Source: DAHUXD01 sp963773905 (GTDB lineage: Bacteria > Acidobacteriota > Thermoanaerobaculia > UBA5066 > Gp7-AA6). From it: DNA of 64,000 nucleotides. Position numbers and translations under genes: made by a program. The stretch lies in contig CAVZDB010000005.1 in NCBI GenBank assembly GCA_963773905.1, positions 248,001 to 312,000 of the forward strand. The letters run 5' to 3'. Positions 34,144 through 42,381 of this stretch are shown here, one piece after another (positions within the stretch are counted from its first letter, which is position 1; the number at the start of each line of letters is the position of its first letter). A model generated the notes under the pieces. The model did no database searches, had not been told where the DNA came from, and worked only from the letters and a program-made list of their open reading frames with translations.

Positions 34144-34191
34144 GCCGGCGACGAGGTCTCAGCCCGCAATCAGCCGGCTACGAGGTCTGAG
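34144..34191. repeat. Two 19-nt direct repeats between dnaX and the SRP RNA gene
   Basis: GCCGGCGACGAGGTCTCAG (34144-34162) and GCCGGCTACGAGGTCTGAG (34173-34191) differ at 2 of 19 positions and start 29 bp apart, in the divergent promoter region. Confidence 0.7.
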
Positions 34192-34192
34192 T

Positions 34193-34198
34193 TACAAT
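34193..34198 (+). promoter_or_regulatory. -10-like box of the SRP RNA gene
   Basis: TACAAT about 18 nt before the inferred RNA 5' end; no clear -35 element, as the direct repeats occupy that position. Confidence 0.4.
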
Positions 34199-34215
34199 CG
34201 CCGGCCCGGCGGCGG

Positions 34216-34326
34216 AAGATGAGTTCGGGCCCTGTGCGACGGAAGTCTCCGAACCTCGTCAGGTCCGGAAGGAAGCAGCGATCAGGAGGCGCCCCCGTGC
34301 GCCGCAGGCAAACCTGAACTCATCTT
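34216..34326 (+). ncRNA. ffs: Signal recognition particle RNA (small bacterial 4.5S type)
   Basis: The universal SRP domain-IV apex is present (CAGGTCCGGAAGGAAGCAGC near 34260-34279). The ends pair perfectly: AAGATGAGTTC at 34216 with GAACTCATCTT at 34316-34326. The roughly 110-nt length fits the short bacterial form. It binds Ffh to target membrane proteins. It is next to dnaX, as in many bacteria, but divergent from it. Confidence 0.93.
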
Positions 34327-34548
34327 CGGACGCCGGACGGCGGCGCCGCGCCACAGCGTCCAGCCGAGCGCGACGCCGAAGGCGAGGCCCGCCGGAAGAT
34401 CCGCGCGGAGCAGGAGCGGGCCCGCGGCGGGAGCCCACAGCCGCCAGAGGCCGATCGACGAGCCCGCGGTGAAGAGCACCGAAAATGCCGCGACCCACAG
34501 CAGGCCCAGCACGGCGAGGCGTCCGGTCCGGCCCGCCTCAGCGCTCAC
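34282..34548 (-). CDS. Small two-span membrane protein overlapping the SRP RNA 3' end
   Basis: An 88-residue ORF from a GTG at 34548, with two hydrophobic segments (LAVLGLLWVAAFSVLF and LAFGVALGWTLWRGAAV). Its last 15 codons are antisense to the 3' arm of the SRP RNA. It begins 8 bp after the anti-sigma gene in the same direction, which supports it as the third gene of the sigma operon. I recognise no family. Confidence 0.5.
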   Translation of the reverse strand: MSAEAGRTGRLAVLGLLWVAAFSVLFTAGSSIGLWRLWAPAAGPLLLRADLPAGLAFGVALGWTLWRGAAVRRPKMSSGLPAAHGGAS

Positions 34549-34555
34549 GCCGCTC

Positions 34556-34804
34556 CTACTCTTTGCAGCGCGCGCGCACGAAGCGGACGACCGCCTCGGC
34601 CAGGTTCTTGGGGATGTCGCGAGGCTTCAGCATCCGCAGCGTGCGGCCCGTCGCCCGGTAGCTCTTGAGGAACACGAGGCACGGCGGGCAGTCTGCGAAG
34701 TGCTCGTCGAGCCGCAGCCGGTCGGGCTCCGGCATCGTCCCGTCCTCGTACTCGATCAGGTACTCGAGGATCAGCTGCCGGCACTTGATCTCGTCGTGGC
34801 TCAT
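34556..34804 (-). CDS. Zinc-finger anti-sigma factor (ZAS type)
   Basis: An 82-residue protein with the anti-sigma zinc motif HFADCPPC (His-x3-Cys-x2-Cys) and an upstream Cys in DEIKCRQLILEYL, typical of zf-HC2 domains. No membrane span is visible, so it would be a soluble, perhaps redox-sensitive, inhibitor. Its ATG overlaps the sigma factor stop (ATGA), the usual arrangement for a cognate pair. The C-terminal helix is basic. Confidence 0.85.
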   Translation of the reverse strand: MSHDEIKCRQLILEYLIEYEDGTMPEPDRLRLDEHFADCPPCLVFLKSYRATGRTLRMLKPRDIPKNLAEAVVRFVRARCKE

Positions 34805-35433
34805 GGGGCGACCCTCCGCTCTCCCGCGCGCTCCGCGGGAGGCACGGCGGTGGCCTCGGCCAGCCGCTGGCGGACGTGCAGCCGCGCGCGGTGCAGGCGG
34901 GACTTGAGCGCCGGGAGGCTGATCTCCAGGGTCTCGGCGACGTCCACGGGCTTCATCTCCTCGACGTCGACCATCCAGATGACGTCCCGATAGGGCTCGG
35001 GGAGCTCCGCGATGAACTCCTCCGCCCGTTCGGCGAGGTCGCGGGCGATGACCTCGTCCTCGAGTCCGTCGACCCACGCGGAGAACTCGGCCGAGCCGCG
35101 GCCGTCCGAGCCGAGGCGCGGGACGTACTCGTCGATCGGAACCGTGGTCACGGGCTTGCGCCGGCGCGCTCGGCTGTAGGCCTGGTTGAGGGCCACGCGG
35201 TAGAACCACGAGAAGAACTTCTTAGACTCGTCGAAGGTCGAGATCTTGCGATACAGCGTGAGGAAGCTGTCCTGGGTGGCCTCTTCCGCGTCCTCGGCGT
35301 TCCGGAGGACGCCGTAGGACAGCGAATAGACGCGGGCGTGGTACCGCTCCACCATCTCTCGAAAGGCCTCCTCGTCGCCCCGTTTGATGCGCTTCACGAG
35401 CGCGAGATCGGAGGCGTTTTGATCTTCAGCCAT
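34801..35433 (-). CDS. ECF-family RNA polymerase sigma factor
   Basis: A 210-residue sigma factor. Region 2 is VYSLSYGVLRNAEDAEEATQ through FFSWFYRVALNQAYSRARRR; region 4 is ELPEPYRDVIWMVDVEEMKP and SLPALKSRLHRARLHVRQRL. The two are joined by an unstructured linker of about 45 residues. The next gene encodes its likely anti-sigma. An A/T-rich hexamer stretch (CATAAATAGTT) runs directly into the ATG. The stress it answers to is not evident. Confidence 0.93.
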   Translation of the reverse strand: MAEDQNASDLALVKRIKRGDEEAFREMVERYHARVYSLSYGVLRNAEDAEEATQDSFLTLYRKISTFDESKKFFSWFYRVALNQAYSRARRRKPVTTVPIDEYVPRLGSDGRGSAEFSAWVDGLEDEVIARDLAERAEEFIAELPEPYRDVIWMVDVEEMKPVDVAETLEISLPALKSRLHRARLHVRQRLAEATAVPPAERAGERRVAP

Positions 35434-35482
35434 AACTATTTATGCCCGGCGGAGCTGATTCGGTTCGGCCACAATGCGAGTT

Positions 35483-35573
<91 letters not shown>

Positions 35574-35630
35574 GGGGGCGGGGAATGCTACAACAGGGCC
35601 CGAGTTCTAGGCGATCGCACCATGCGAGTA

Positions 35631-35653
35631 AACGCCGCGCTGCGCGCGGCGTT
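35631..35653. repeat. Perfect 10-bp-arm palindrome
   Basis: AACGCCGCGC, loop TGC, GCGCGGCGTT. It shares the GCGCGGCGTT decamer with the palindromes at 2065 and 24371. It lies between the tRNA and its duplicated half. Confidence 0.7.
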
Positions 35654-35742
35654 GCCTACTGCTGAGGGGAAAACGTTGGGCTCTGCCCGAGTTGCCTATC
35701 TGGGGTTTGCCTTCGGTGGTCGGCTCGCCTCTGGTGGTCGGC

Positions 35743-35800
35743 TCCAAGCGTGCTCCTTAAGCCACTTGGACACCTCCCCGGGGGCGGGGAATGCGACAAC
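35743..35800 (-). repeat. Duplicate of the tRNA-Ser 5' half plus flank
   Basis: This 58-nt segment matches 35537-35594 with three mismatches. It covers the tRNA 5' end through the anticodon-loop start and about 20 nt of upstream DNA. It lacks the T-arm half and cannot form a tRNA. The 148 bp between the copies hold no gene. Confidence 0.85.
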
Positions 35801-35852
35801 GCCCCGCGCGATTCAGCGAGTATGAAAACTCACGTCACCCCTAGATAGCGGT

Positions 35853-35858
35853 TACACT
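35853..35858 (+). promoter_or_regulatory. -10-like box of the CGNR gene
   Basis: TACACT ends 9 nt before the GTG at 35868. Confidence 0.35.
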
Positions 35859-35867
35859 CGTTCGACG

Positions 35868-36482
35868 GTGTCCAGCTCCCCCAGGCCCGACTTCCTCTTC
35901 CTGGCCGGACACGCAGGCCTCGATTTCCTGAACACCCGCCCGGTCGTGAAGGGGCGGCCCGTCGAGCAGCTGGGAAGCCTCGAGGATCTCGTCCGCTGGC
36001 TGATGCGGGCCGGGCGTCTCGACTCCCGCGCGGCCGCCGACGCGCTCAAGCGCTGGGGCGATTCGGCCGACGGCGTTCGCGTCGCCGAGAGGGCGCGCGC
36101 CTTTCGCGAGACTCTCCGGCACATGACGGAGGGCATCGTCCGGGAGCGCGGGATCGCGGCCGAGGGCCCCGCCGCGATCAACTTCATCCTGGCCGAGAAC
36201 GACGGAACTCTCCGCCTGGAGCGGCACGCGGGGGCCTTCCGCACCCGCTTCGCGGCGAGACCCACGCACGCAATCTCGCTCCTCGGCAGTGTGGCGGAGG
36301 CCGCAGCGGATCTTCTGAGCGCGCGGGACCCGCGGCTCATCCGCCGGTGTGGCAACCCGGACTGCGGATTCTTCTTCTACGACGGGACCCGCAACCACCG
36401 GCGGCAGTGGTGCGCCATGAGCACCTGCGGCAACCTGATGAAGGTGCGCGCGTTCCGCCGGCGGCACCGCCGGCGCGTCTAG
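35868..36482 (+). CDS. ABATE/CGNR zinc-finger protein
   Basis: A 204-residue protein with an ABATE (DUF1470-like) N-terminal domain (GHAGLDFLNTRPVV) and a C-terminal CGNR zinc finger: CGNPDCGFFFYDGTRN, then RRQWCAMSTCGNLMKVRAFR. The diagnostic CGNR appears here as CGNL. Such proteins are thought to be stress- or metabolite-responsive regulators. The 3' end overlaps the convergent DUF971 gene by 4 nt. Confidence 0.88.
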   Translation: MSSSPRPDFLFLAGHAGLDFLNTRPVVKGRPVEQLGSLEDLVRWLMRAGRLDSRAAADALKRWGDSADGVRVAERARAFRETLRHMTEGIVRERGIAAEGPAAINFILAENDGTLRLERHAGAFRTRFAARPTHAISLLGSVAEAAADLLSARDPRLIRRCGNPDCGFFFYDGTRNHRRQWCAMSTCGNLMKVRAFRRRHRRRV

Positions 36483-36790
36483 GCCTGACCGGCCAGCCTC
36501 TTGAGGCCTTCGAAGCTGTAAATCCCGTCGTTGTGTCCGTCGGCCCAGTCGATCTGGACGGCGTACGCACCGACGCGGCGGTGCGCGACCGCCTGGAACG
36601 AGCGCGCCGTCAGCGGACGATCCGGTCCCTTGAAGAGGTTTCCCATCAGGTCCTTCTCGCCGCGGCAGCCCGCGCACGGACAGCTGCGGCGCAGCTTCTC
36701 GAGAGGAAAGTAGTCCTCGGTGCCGTCGTCCCAGACGATCGCGAGCTCGTTGCCGACGAGCAGGATGTCGCGGGGCACCGGAGTCGCCAT
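36479..36790 (-). CDS. DUF971 domain protein
   Basis: A 103-residue DUF971 protein, the fold seen at the N-terminus of gamma-butyrobetaine hydroxylases, with ELAIVWDDGTEDYFPLEKLR, the zinc-ligand stretch CPCAGCRGE and the closing YAVQIDWADGHNDGIYSFE. Stand-alone members have been linked to Fe-S or cofactor handling. It lies 10 bp downstream of the last kinase of the tandem array, in the same direction. Confidence 0.9.
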   Translation of the reverse strand: MATPVPRDILLVGNELAIVWDDGTEDYFPLEKLRRSCPCAGCRGEKDLMGNLFKGPDRPLTARSFQAVAHRRVGAYAVQIDWADGHNDGIYSFEGLKRLAGQA

Positions 36791-36800
36791 CCGGATGACT

Positions 36801-39407
36801 CTACTTCAGTCCCTCCGCGAGGAAGAGGTCCGAGAGGATGCGGTTGTAGGAATAGGCGTACGTCTTTCCGTCCGCCGCGATCGCGGGCGGGGCCACGTTG
36901 TTGATGCCGGCGGGATCCGGGGGCGTCAGCTCCTTCCAGAGCTCGCGCTTCCCGCTGTGGACGTCGAGCAGGAAGATCCGCGCGGGATACAGGCCGCGCT
37001 TGTAGACGTAGACCGACCGACCGTCGGAGGACCAGCCCACGGTTTCCTCGCCCTCCTGGATCCCCGCGATCGATTGCGGCTCGCCGCCGGCCACCGGATA
37101 CAGGTACGGCTTCTTGTCCGGTCCGGTGACCGTGACGAGTTGCCCGTCGGGCGAGACGCCGCGGGTGGCGGCGCGATAGCCGATCGGACTGATCGCGCGG
37201 GGCTTCGCATCCGGGCCGTCCACGACGTACAGCCGCGTGCCCTTGCCCTGCTCGCTGCCCGTGATCAGCATTCGCTTTCCGTCCGGAAGCCAGCACGCCG
37301 ACTGGACGGTGAGCCCTCCGGCCGGGATCGGCCGGGGCTCGCCGGCTCCGGTCGGCACCAGGAGCATCCCGCGGACGCTCGGGTTGCCCGAGAGCGAGAG
37401 GGCCCACTTCCCGTCCGGAGAGATCGAGTGCGGATTTCCGTCGCCGAGGCGAATCGGCGGCGAACCGTCCAACTTCCGGGAGTATGCGGAGTAGTTCGGC
37501 CCGCCGCCCTCGCCCGTCTCGCTGAACACGAAGATCGAGCCGTCCCGCGCGATGTCGCGGACCGACGACCAGTCGAGCCACGAGAGGTCGCGTTCCTTCG
37601 CGTCCCCCGGGGCCCAGGCCAGAATGCCCGAGCGCAGAGCGTCGTGCGCGAGGAGCGCCCGGCCGTCGCGCGAGACGTCCTGCAGAGTCAGGTTCCCGGT
37701 CACTCGCGCCAGGACTCTGGGGGAGCTGGGCCGCGCGACGGCGTAGAGCGCGCGATTGCCTCCGGTCTCCGCGGCCGTGAACCAGACCTCGCGGCCGTCG
37801 GGCGACCAGGCCAGGCCGCCCTCCGTCGAGAAGTCGCCCGCCAGCTTCGTGCGCTTGCCCGCGCGATCGACCACTTCGACCGTGCCGCCGTCGTCGGCGA
37901 TGATGGGATGGTTCAGGAACGCCACCGACCCGCCGTCGGTCGAGACCCGTGGGTTGCTGAACCATCCCTCACTCTCGTAGAGCACCCTGCCAATCGGGTA
38001 CTCGAGCCGGGAGTGCGTCCCGACGACGCGAACGACCGCCAGGGACTGTCCGTCCGGGCTCCAGTCCGCCCACTGGACGTCCTCGAGCACCTCCCGCGGC
38101 GTGGCTCCTCCGGTGATGCCGATGCGCGCCAGCGTGCCGGCGCGCATGAACGGTCCGGCGAAGCGGCGGCCGAGCGCGACGGCCATCTCCCCCGACGCGG
38201 AGATCGCGAAGACGTCCGCGCCCTTGAGGCCGAAGGGACGCGCCTCCGGGCTGTCGAGCCGGGAGACGAAGATCTCGACGGGCCGTCCCTCCCACGAAGC
38301 CGCGTAGAGGATCGTCTGACCGTCCGGGGCGAAGCGGGCCGAGTAGATCTCTCCGCGCTGGAACGTCAGCTCGCGGAACACCGGCGGCGCGACCCGGCCG
38401 GCCTTCCGGCCGGAGGCGTACGCGGCGACGCCGACGGCCCCCGCGAGGACCAACGCGGTGGCCAGCGCCGGCCAAAGGCCCAGCCGGCGTCTCGGAGGCG
38501 CCGCGGCCGCGACGCGCCCGCTCGACTCGCCGGTCATCACGGCCTCCGAGAGGTGGTCGCGGATCGAGGCGAGATCGCGCGCGAGGTCCTTGGTCGTGCC
38601 GAAGCGATCCTCGCGGTCCTTGGCCAGGCAGCGTTCGACCAGCCAGCGGATCGGCGCCGGCACCCTCGGGTTCAATTGCGCCACGGAGTCCGGCTCCTCC
38701 CGGATGATCGCCGTCAGCGTCTCGGCCGACGTCCCGCGCTCGAACGCGCGCTTGCCGGTCGCCATCTCGTAGAGGATCGAGCCGAAGGAGAACTGGTCGG
38801 ACCGGTAGTCGACCGCACGGCCCGCCGCCTGCTCCGGCGACATGTAGCCGACGGTCCCCATGACCAAACCCGGACGCGTCGGATCGCCCGCCGCCGTCTG
38901 CAGCGCGGAGACCTCCTGATCCTCCGGAGTCACGAGCTTCGCGAGGCCGAAGTCCAGGATCTTGGCGAAGCCGTGCTTGGACACCATCACGTTGGCCGGC
39001 TTCAGGTCCCGGTGGACGATCCCGGCCGCGTGCGCCGCCGCGAGTCCGTCGGCGATCTGCGTGCCGAGCTCGAGCAGCTTGCGCGTCGGCAGCGGGCCCG
39101 ATGCGATCAGGTCCTTGAGCGTGCCGCCGTCGACGAGCTCCATCGCGATGTAGACGGTCTCATCCGCCGTCCCGATGTCGTAGACCGTCAGGATGTTGGG
39201 ATGCGAGAGCCCCGACGCGGCACGCGCCTCGCGCTCGAAGCGGGAACGGCGCTCCGAATCCGCCGCGAGCTCCGCGGGCAGAACCTTGATCGCGACGTCG
39301 CGCTTGAGACGCTCGTCGCGCGCGCGGTAGACCTCGCCCATGCCGCCCGCCCCGATCGGCGCAACGATCTCGTAGGGGCCGAGACGAGTGCCGGCGGAGA
39401 GGGTCAT
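36801..39407 (-). CDS. Ser/Thr protein kinase with PD40 propeller, array member 6
   Basis: 868 residues: cytoplasmic kinase (about 12-285; G-loop GAGGMGEVYRA, Lys41, HRDLKPANV with Asp134, DFG at 152), one membrane span (about 310-331) and an extracytoplasmic propeller built of TolB/WD40-like PD40 blades (SARFAPDGQTILYAA, WADWSPDGQSLAVVR, LAWSPDGREVWFTAA). All catalytic residues are present. The layout is a single-pass sensor kinase whose outer propeller binds an unknown ligand. It is closest in the array to the copy at 44967, sharing the IAMEL/IAMEY hinge. A repeat element separates it from the next copy. Confidence 0.93.
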   Translation of the reverse strand: MTLSAGTRLGPYEIVAPIGAGGMGEVYRARDERLKRDVAIKVLPAELAADSERRSRFEREARAASGLSHPNILTVYDIGTADETVYIAMELVDGGTLKDLIASGPLPTRKLLELGTQIADGLAAAHAAGIVHRDLKPANVMVSKHGFAKILDFGLAKLVTPEDQEVSALQTAAGDPTRPGLVMGTVGYMSPEQAAGRAVDYRSDQFSFGSILYEMATGKRAFERGTSAETLTAIIREEPDSVAQLNPRVPAPIRWLVERCLAKDREDRFGTTKDLARDLASIRDHLSEAVMTGESSGRVAAAAPPRRRLGLWPALATALVLAGAVGVAAYASGRKAGRVAPPVFRELTFQRGEIYSARFAPDGQTILYAASWEGRPVEIFVSRLDSPEARPFGLKGADVFAISASGEMAVALGRRFAGPFMRAGTLARIGITGGATPREVLEDVQWADWSPDGQSLAVVRVVGTHSRLEYPIGRVLYESEGWFSNPRVSTDGGSVAFLNHPIIADDGGTVEVVDRAGKRTKLAGDFSTEGGLAWSPDGREVWFTAAETGGNRALYAVARPSSPRVLARVTGNLTLQDVSRDGRALLAHDALRSGILAWAPGDAKERDLSWLDWSSVRDIARDGSIFVFSETGEGGGPNYSAYSRKLDGSPPIRLGDGNPHSISPDGKWALSLSGNPSVRGMLLVPTGAGEPRPIPAGGLTVQSACWLPDGKRMLITGSEQGKGTRLYVVDGPDAKPRAISPIGYRAATRGVSPDGQLVTVTGPDKKPYLYPVAGGEPQSIAGIQEGEETVGWSSDGRSVYVYKRGLYPARIFLLDVHSGKRELWKELTPPDPAGINNVAPPAIAADGKTYAYSYNRILSDLFLAEGLK

Positions 39408-39430
39408 GGCCTGTCGCCCCTCCGTTCGCC

Positions 39431-39540
39431 GTCATTCTGAGTAACAAGGCGACGAAGAATCCCGGACTCGGCGAGCCGAGACGCGACGGCGCTTCGATCA
39501 CGGGATCCTTCCCCCTCGCCGCGCTCGGGGTCAGGATGAC
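39431..39540. repeat. Dispersed inverted repeat, GTCATTCTGAG family
   Basis: Begins GTCATTCTGAG, contains GAAGAATCCCGG and CGGGATCCTTC as inverted inner arms, and ends TCAGGATGAC. It fills the gap between two kinase genes. A partial relative lies at 42301-42348. Confidence 0.75.
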
Positions 39541-39573
39541 GCGGTCGGCCTCGCTGCGCTTCGGCTAACCGCG

Positions 39574-42168
39574 TCACTTCAGCCCGTCCACGAGCTGGAG
39601 GTAGGACAGGATGCGCAGGTAGCTGTACGCGTACGTCTTGCCGTCGGGCGTCACGACGGCGCGGCTGATCGAGTTCAGCCCCGCCGCGTCCGCGACCATG
39701 AGCTCCTTCCAGGGATCCACGCGGCCCGCCGCCATGTCGTAGCGATCGAACTTCATGGGAACCGTCTCTTCCTCTTGTACGTAGAGGAACTTGCCGTCCG
39801 CCGAGAACCGCGCCGGCCGGTGGTTCATCGGCAGGCCCGCGAGGGCCCGCGGCTCGCCACCCGCCAGCGGATAGAGGTAGGTCTTGCGGTCCGGGCCGCG
39901 GACGACCACGGACGTTCCGTCGGGAGTGATCGTGCCGCGGTACATCGAGTAGCCCTCCGGGGTCAGCGCGCGCGATTTCCCGCCCGCGACGTCCCGCAGA
40001 TAGAGCCGCATGCCCTGTCCCGACTGGGTCGCGGTGTAAACGATCGTCTTGCCGTCCGGCAGGAAGTCGGCGTTGACGGGATCCATGCCCTCGCGGGACA
40101 GGACTCGCGGCTCTCCGACGCTCGTCGGAAGGAGAACGATCTGAGGAGTCTCCGTCGCGGTGATGGAGATCGCCCAGGCCCCGTCCGGAGAGAAGGCCTC
40201 GGTGGACCCGCCCCCGAGCCGGATCGCCGGAGATCCGTCGGTCTTTCGCAGGTACGCCGAGTATCCCGGGCCCCCGCCCTCTCCCGACTCGGTAATGAGA
40301 ATTTTCTGACCGTCGGGAGAGACGTCGGTGACGAGCGAGTAATCCAGCCAGGAGAGCTCGCGATCCTTCTCGTCGCCCGGGCCGCGCTCGAGGACGCCGA
40401 GCCTCGCGCTCTCGTTGGTCATCAGGACGTGCCCGTCCTTCGAGATGTCGCGGATGGTGCTGATGCCGGGGACGCGGCCGACGAGTCGGGTCTTGCCGCT
40501 GCGCGTCACGGCGTGGACGGCGCGGTTGAAGCCCCCCTCGGCCGCCGTGTACCAGATCTCCCCGCCGTCGGGCGTCCAGACGAGTCCCTGGACGGTGGCG
40601 TAGATCGGAGTCAGGCTCGTCTTCTTGCCCGCCTTGTCGACGAGCGCGACCCGTCCGCCGTCGTCGTTCTGGAACGGGTGATCGACGAAGGCGACCACGT
40701 CGTCCCTGGGCGACACGCGGACCTGGCCGACCCATCCGGTCGTCTCGAAGAGGACCTTTCCGATCGGGTACTCCAGCCGGTTCTTGATCCCGACGTCGCG
40801 GACGATGGCCAGGCTCTGTCCGTCCGGGCTCCAGTCGGCGAACTGCACGTCGTCGAGGATGTCCCGCGGCGCGCCGCCCGCGATCGAGATGCGAGCCAGG
40901 CGGCCGGTCCGGACGAATGCGTGCAGGGGATGGCGGTTCAACGAGACGGCCAACTCGCCGGATTTCGAGATGGCCAGGACTTCCGCCGAGCCGAGGCCGA
41001 AGGGCCGCGACTCGGGACTCTCCGGGCGGTTTATGAAGACTTCGAACGGCTTGCCTTCCCAGCCCGCGGAATACACGATCGTCTGCCCGTCCGGCGCGAA
41101 GAGCGCGCTGCCCACCTCGCCGCGCGAGAACGTGATCTGGCGGAAGGCCGGCGGCTGCACGAAGCCCGCCTTCTTGCCGGCCTTGAACACGAAGGGGCTC
41201 GCGATCGCCGCGCCGAGGAGCGCCGCGAGGAGAAGCGCGGGCCAGCGGCGCGCCGCGGCCCGAGACACCGCCGCGTGCGCGCCGGAGAGCGCAGCCGCCG
41301 ACGTCGCCGAGATGCCCGACAGCGCATCGAGGTCGAACGCGACGTCTCGGGCGGACTCGAACCGCTCCTCCGGGTTCTTCTCCAGACAGTGCCGAACGAT
41401 CCGATCCAGGCCGGGATGGATCTCCTTGTTCGTCTGCGCGAGGTCCGGCGGCTCCTTCGTGAGGATCGCCGTGATCGTGTCCGCCGCCGACTCACCGCGA
41501 AACGCGCGCTGGCCCGCCAGCATCTCGTAGAGGATCGTCCCGAACGCGAAGAGGTCGCTCCGCCGATCCGCGGGCCTCCCGCGCACCTGCTCCGGCGCCA
41601 TGTAGCCCATCGTCCCGAGCACGACGCCGGGCTGCGTCCCGCCCGAAACGGTGTTGATGTCGGTCTTGCCGTCTTCGCCGGTCTCCGGCTTGAGCTTGGC
41701 CAGGCCGAAGTCGAGGATCTTCACCCGCCCGTCTTTCGTCACGAACAGGTTCTCCGGCTTCAGGTCCCGGTGGACGATCCCCTTCTCGTGCGCCGCGGCC
41801 AGACCCTTCGCGATCTGCACCGCGTAGTCGATCGCCTTGCGCACCGGCAGCGCCCCCGTGAGGAGACGGGCGCGCAGGGTCTCGCCCTCCAGCAGCTCCG
41901 TCACGATGTACGGCGACTGATCCGCCGCCGTCCCGAAGTCGTACACCGCCGTGATGCCGGGATGATTCAGGACTCCGGCCGCGCGCGCCTCCTGCTCGAA
42001 GCGCTTGAGCCGGTCCGGATCCTGCGAGAAGCTCGCCGGCAGCACCTTGATCGCCACCTCGCGGCCGAGGCGCGGGTCCCTCGCGCGATAGACCTCGCCC
42101 ATTCCTCCGGCGCCGATCGGCGCAAGGATCTCGTAGGGACCGAGCTTCGTTCCGGCGGAAAGCGTCAC
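39574..42168 (-). CDS. Ser/Thr protein kinase with PD40 propeller, array member 5
   Basis: About 864 residues, same layout as its neighbours: kinase (Lys41, HRDLKPENL with Asp135, DFG at 153; hinge YIVTELLEGETL), one membrane span near 330, then a propeller with PD40 blades (SALFAPDGQTIVYSA, WADWSPDGQSLAIVR) and the end SYLRILSYLQLVDGLK. The start is set at the GTG at 42168, which aligns with the other copies; the longer frame runs into a palindromic repeat. Most similar to the copy at 42382 (ARAAGVLNHPGITAVYDFG shared). Confidence 0.93.
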   Translation of the reverse strand: MTLSAGTKLGPYEILAPIGAGGMGEVYRARDPRLGREVAIKVLPASFSQDPDRLKRFEQEARAAGVLNHPGITAVYDFGTAADQSPYIVTELLEGETLRARLLTGALPVRKAIDYAVQIAKGLAAAHEKGIVHRDLKPENLFVTKDGRVKILDFGLAKLKPETGEDGKTDINTVSGGTQPGVVLGTMGYMAPEQVRGRPADRRSDLFAFGTILYEMLAGQRAFRGESAADTITAILTKEPPDLAQTNKEIHPGLDRIVRHCLEKNPEERFESARDVAFDLDALSGISATSAAALSGAHAAVSRAAARRWPALLLAALLGAAIASPFVFKAGKKAGFVQPPAFRQITFSRGEVGSALFAPDGQTIVYSAGWEGKPFEVFINRPESPESRPFGLGSAEVLAISKSGELAVSLNRHPLHAFVRTGRLARISIAGGAPRDILDDVQFADWSPDGQSLAIVRDVGIKNRLEYPIGKVLFETTGWVGQVRVSPRDDVVAFVDHPFQNDDGGRVALVDKAGKKTSLTPIYATVQGLVWTPDGGEIWYTAAEGGFNRAVHAVTRSGKTRLVGRVPGISTIRDISKDGHVLMTNESARLGVLERGPGDEKDRELSWLDYSLVTDVSPDGQKILITESGEGGGPGYSAYLRKTDGSPAIRLGGGSTEAFSPDGAWAISITATETPQIVLLPTSVGEPRVLSREGMDPVNADFLPDGKTIVYTATQSGQGMRLYLRDVAGGKSRALTPEGYSMYRGTITPDGTSVVVRGPDRKTYLYPLAGGEPRALAGLPMNHRPARFSADGKFLYVQEEETVPMKFDRYDMAAGRVDPWKELMVADAAGLNSISRAVVTPDGKTYAYSYLRILSYLQLVDGLK

Positions 42169-42182
42169 TTCGGCAATTTCTT

Positions 42183-42256
42183 GTAGGGGAGGCCCTCGCG
42201 GCCGCCCGCGCCAATCAGGCGTGACCCGATCGGGCGGGGACAAGCCCCGCCCCTAC
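42183..42256. repeat. Dispersed palindrome, GTAGGGGCGG family, copy 3
   Basis: Begins GTAGGGGAGGCCCTCGCGG and ends GCCCCGCCCCTAC, with an inner GATCGGGCG arm. It lies 15 bp before the start codon of the kinase at 42168, where the 4-nt coupling seen elsewhere in the array is lost. Confidence 0.8.
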
Positions 42257-42300
42257 ATTCGCCGAGCCGGGTGACGGAGGAAAGAATCATCGAGCCGGGG

Positions 42301-42348
42301 AATTCTACGCCGAAGCGCTCGGGATCCCTCGCTCCCGCTCGGGATGAC
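42301..42348. repeat. Partial GTCATTCTGAG-family repeat
   Basis: Carries GGGATCCCTCGCTCCCG and ends CGGGATGAC, matching the right half of the element at 39431-39540; the left end is degraded. Confidence 0.5.
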
Positions 42349-42381
42349 GCGCTCCGCCGCGCTTCGCAACGGCTGAGCGTG

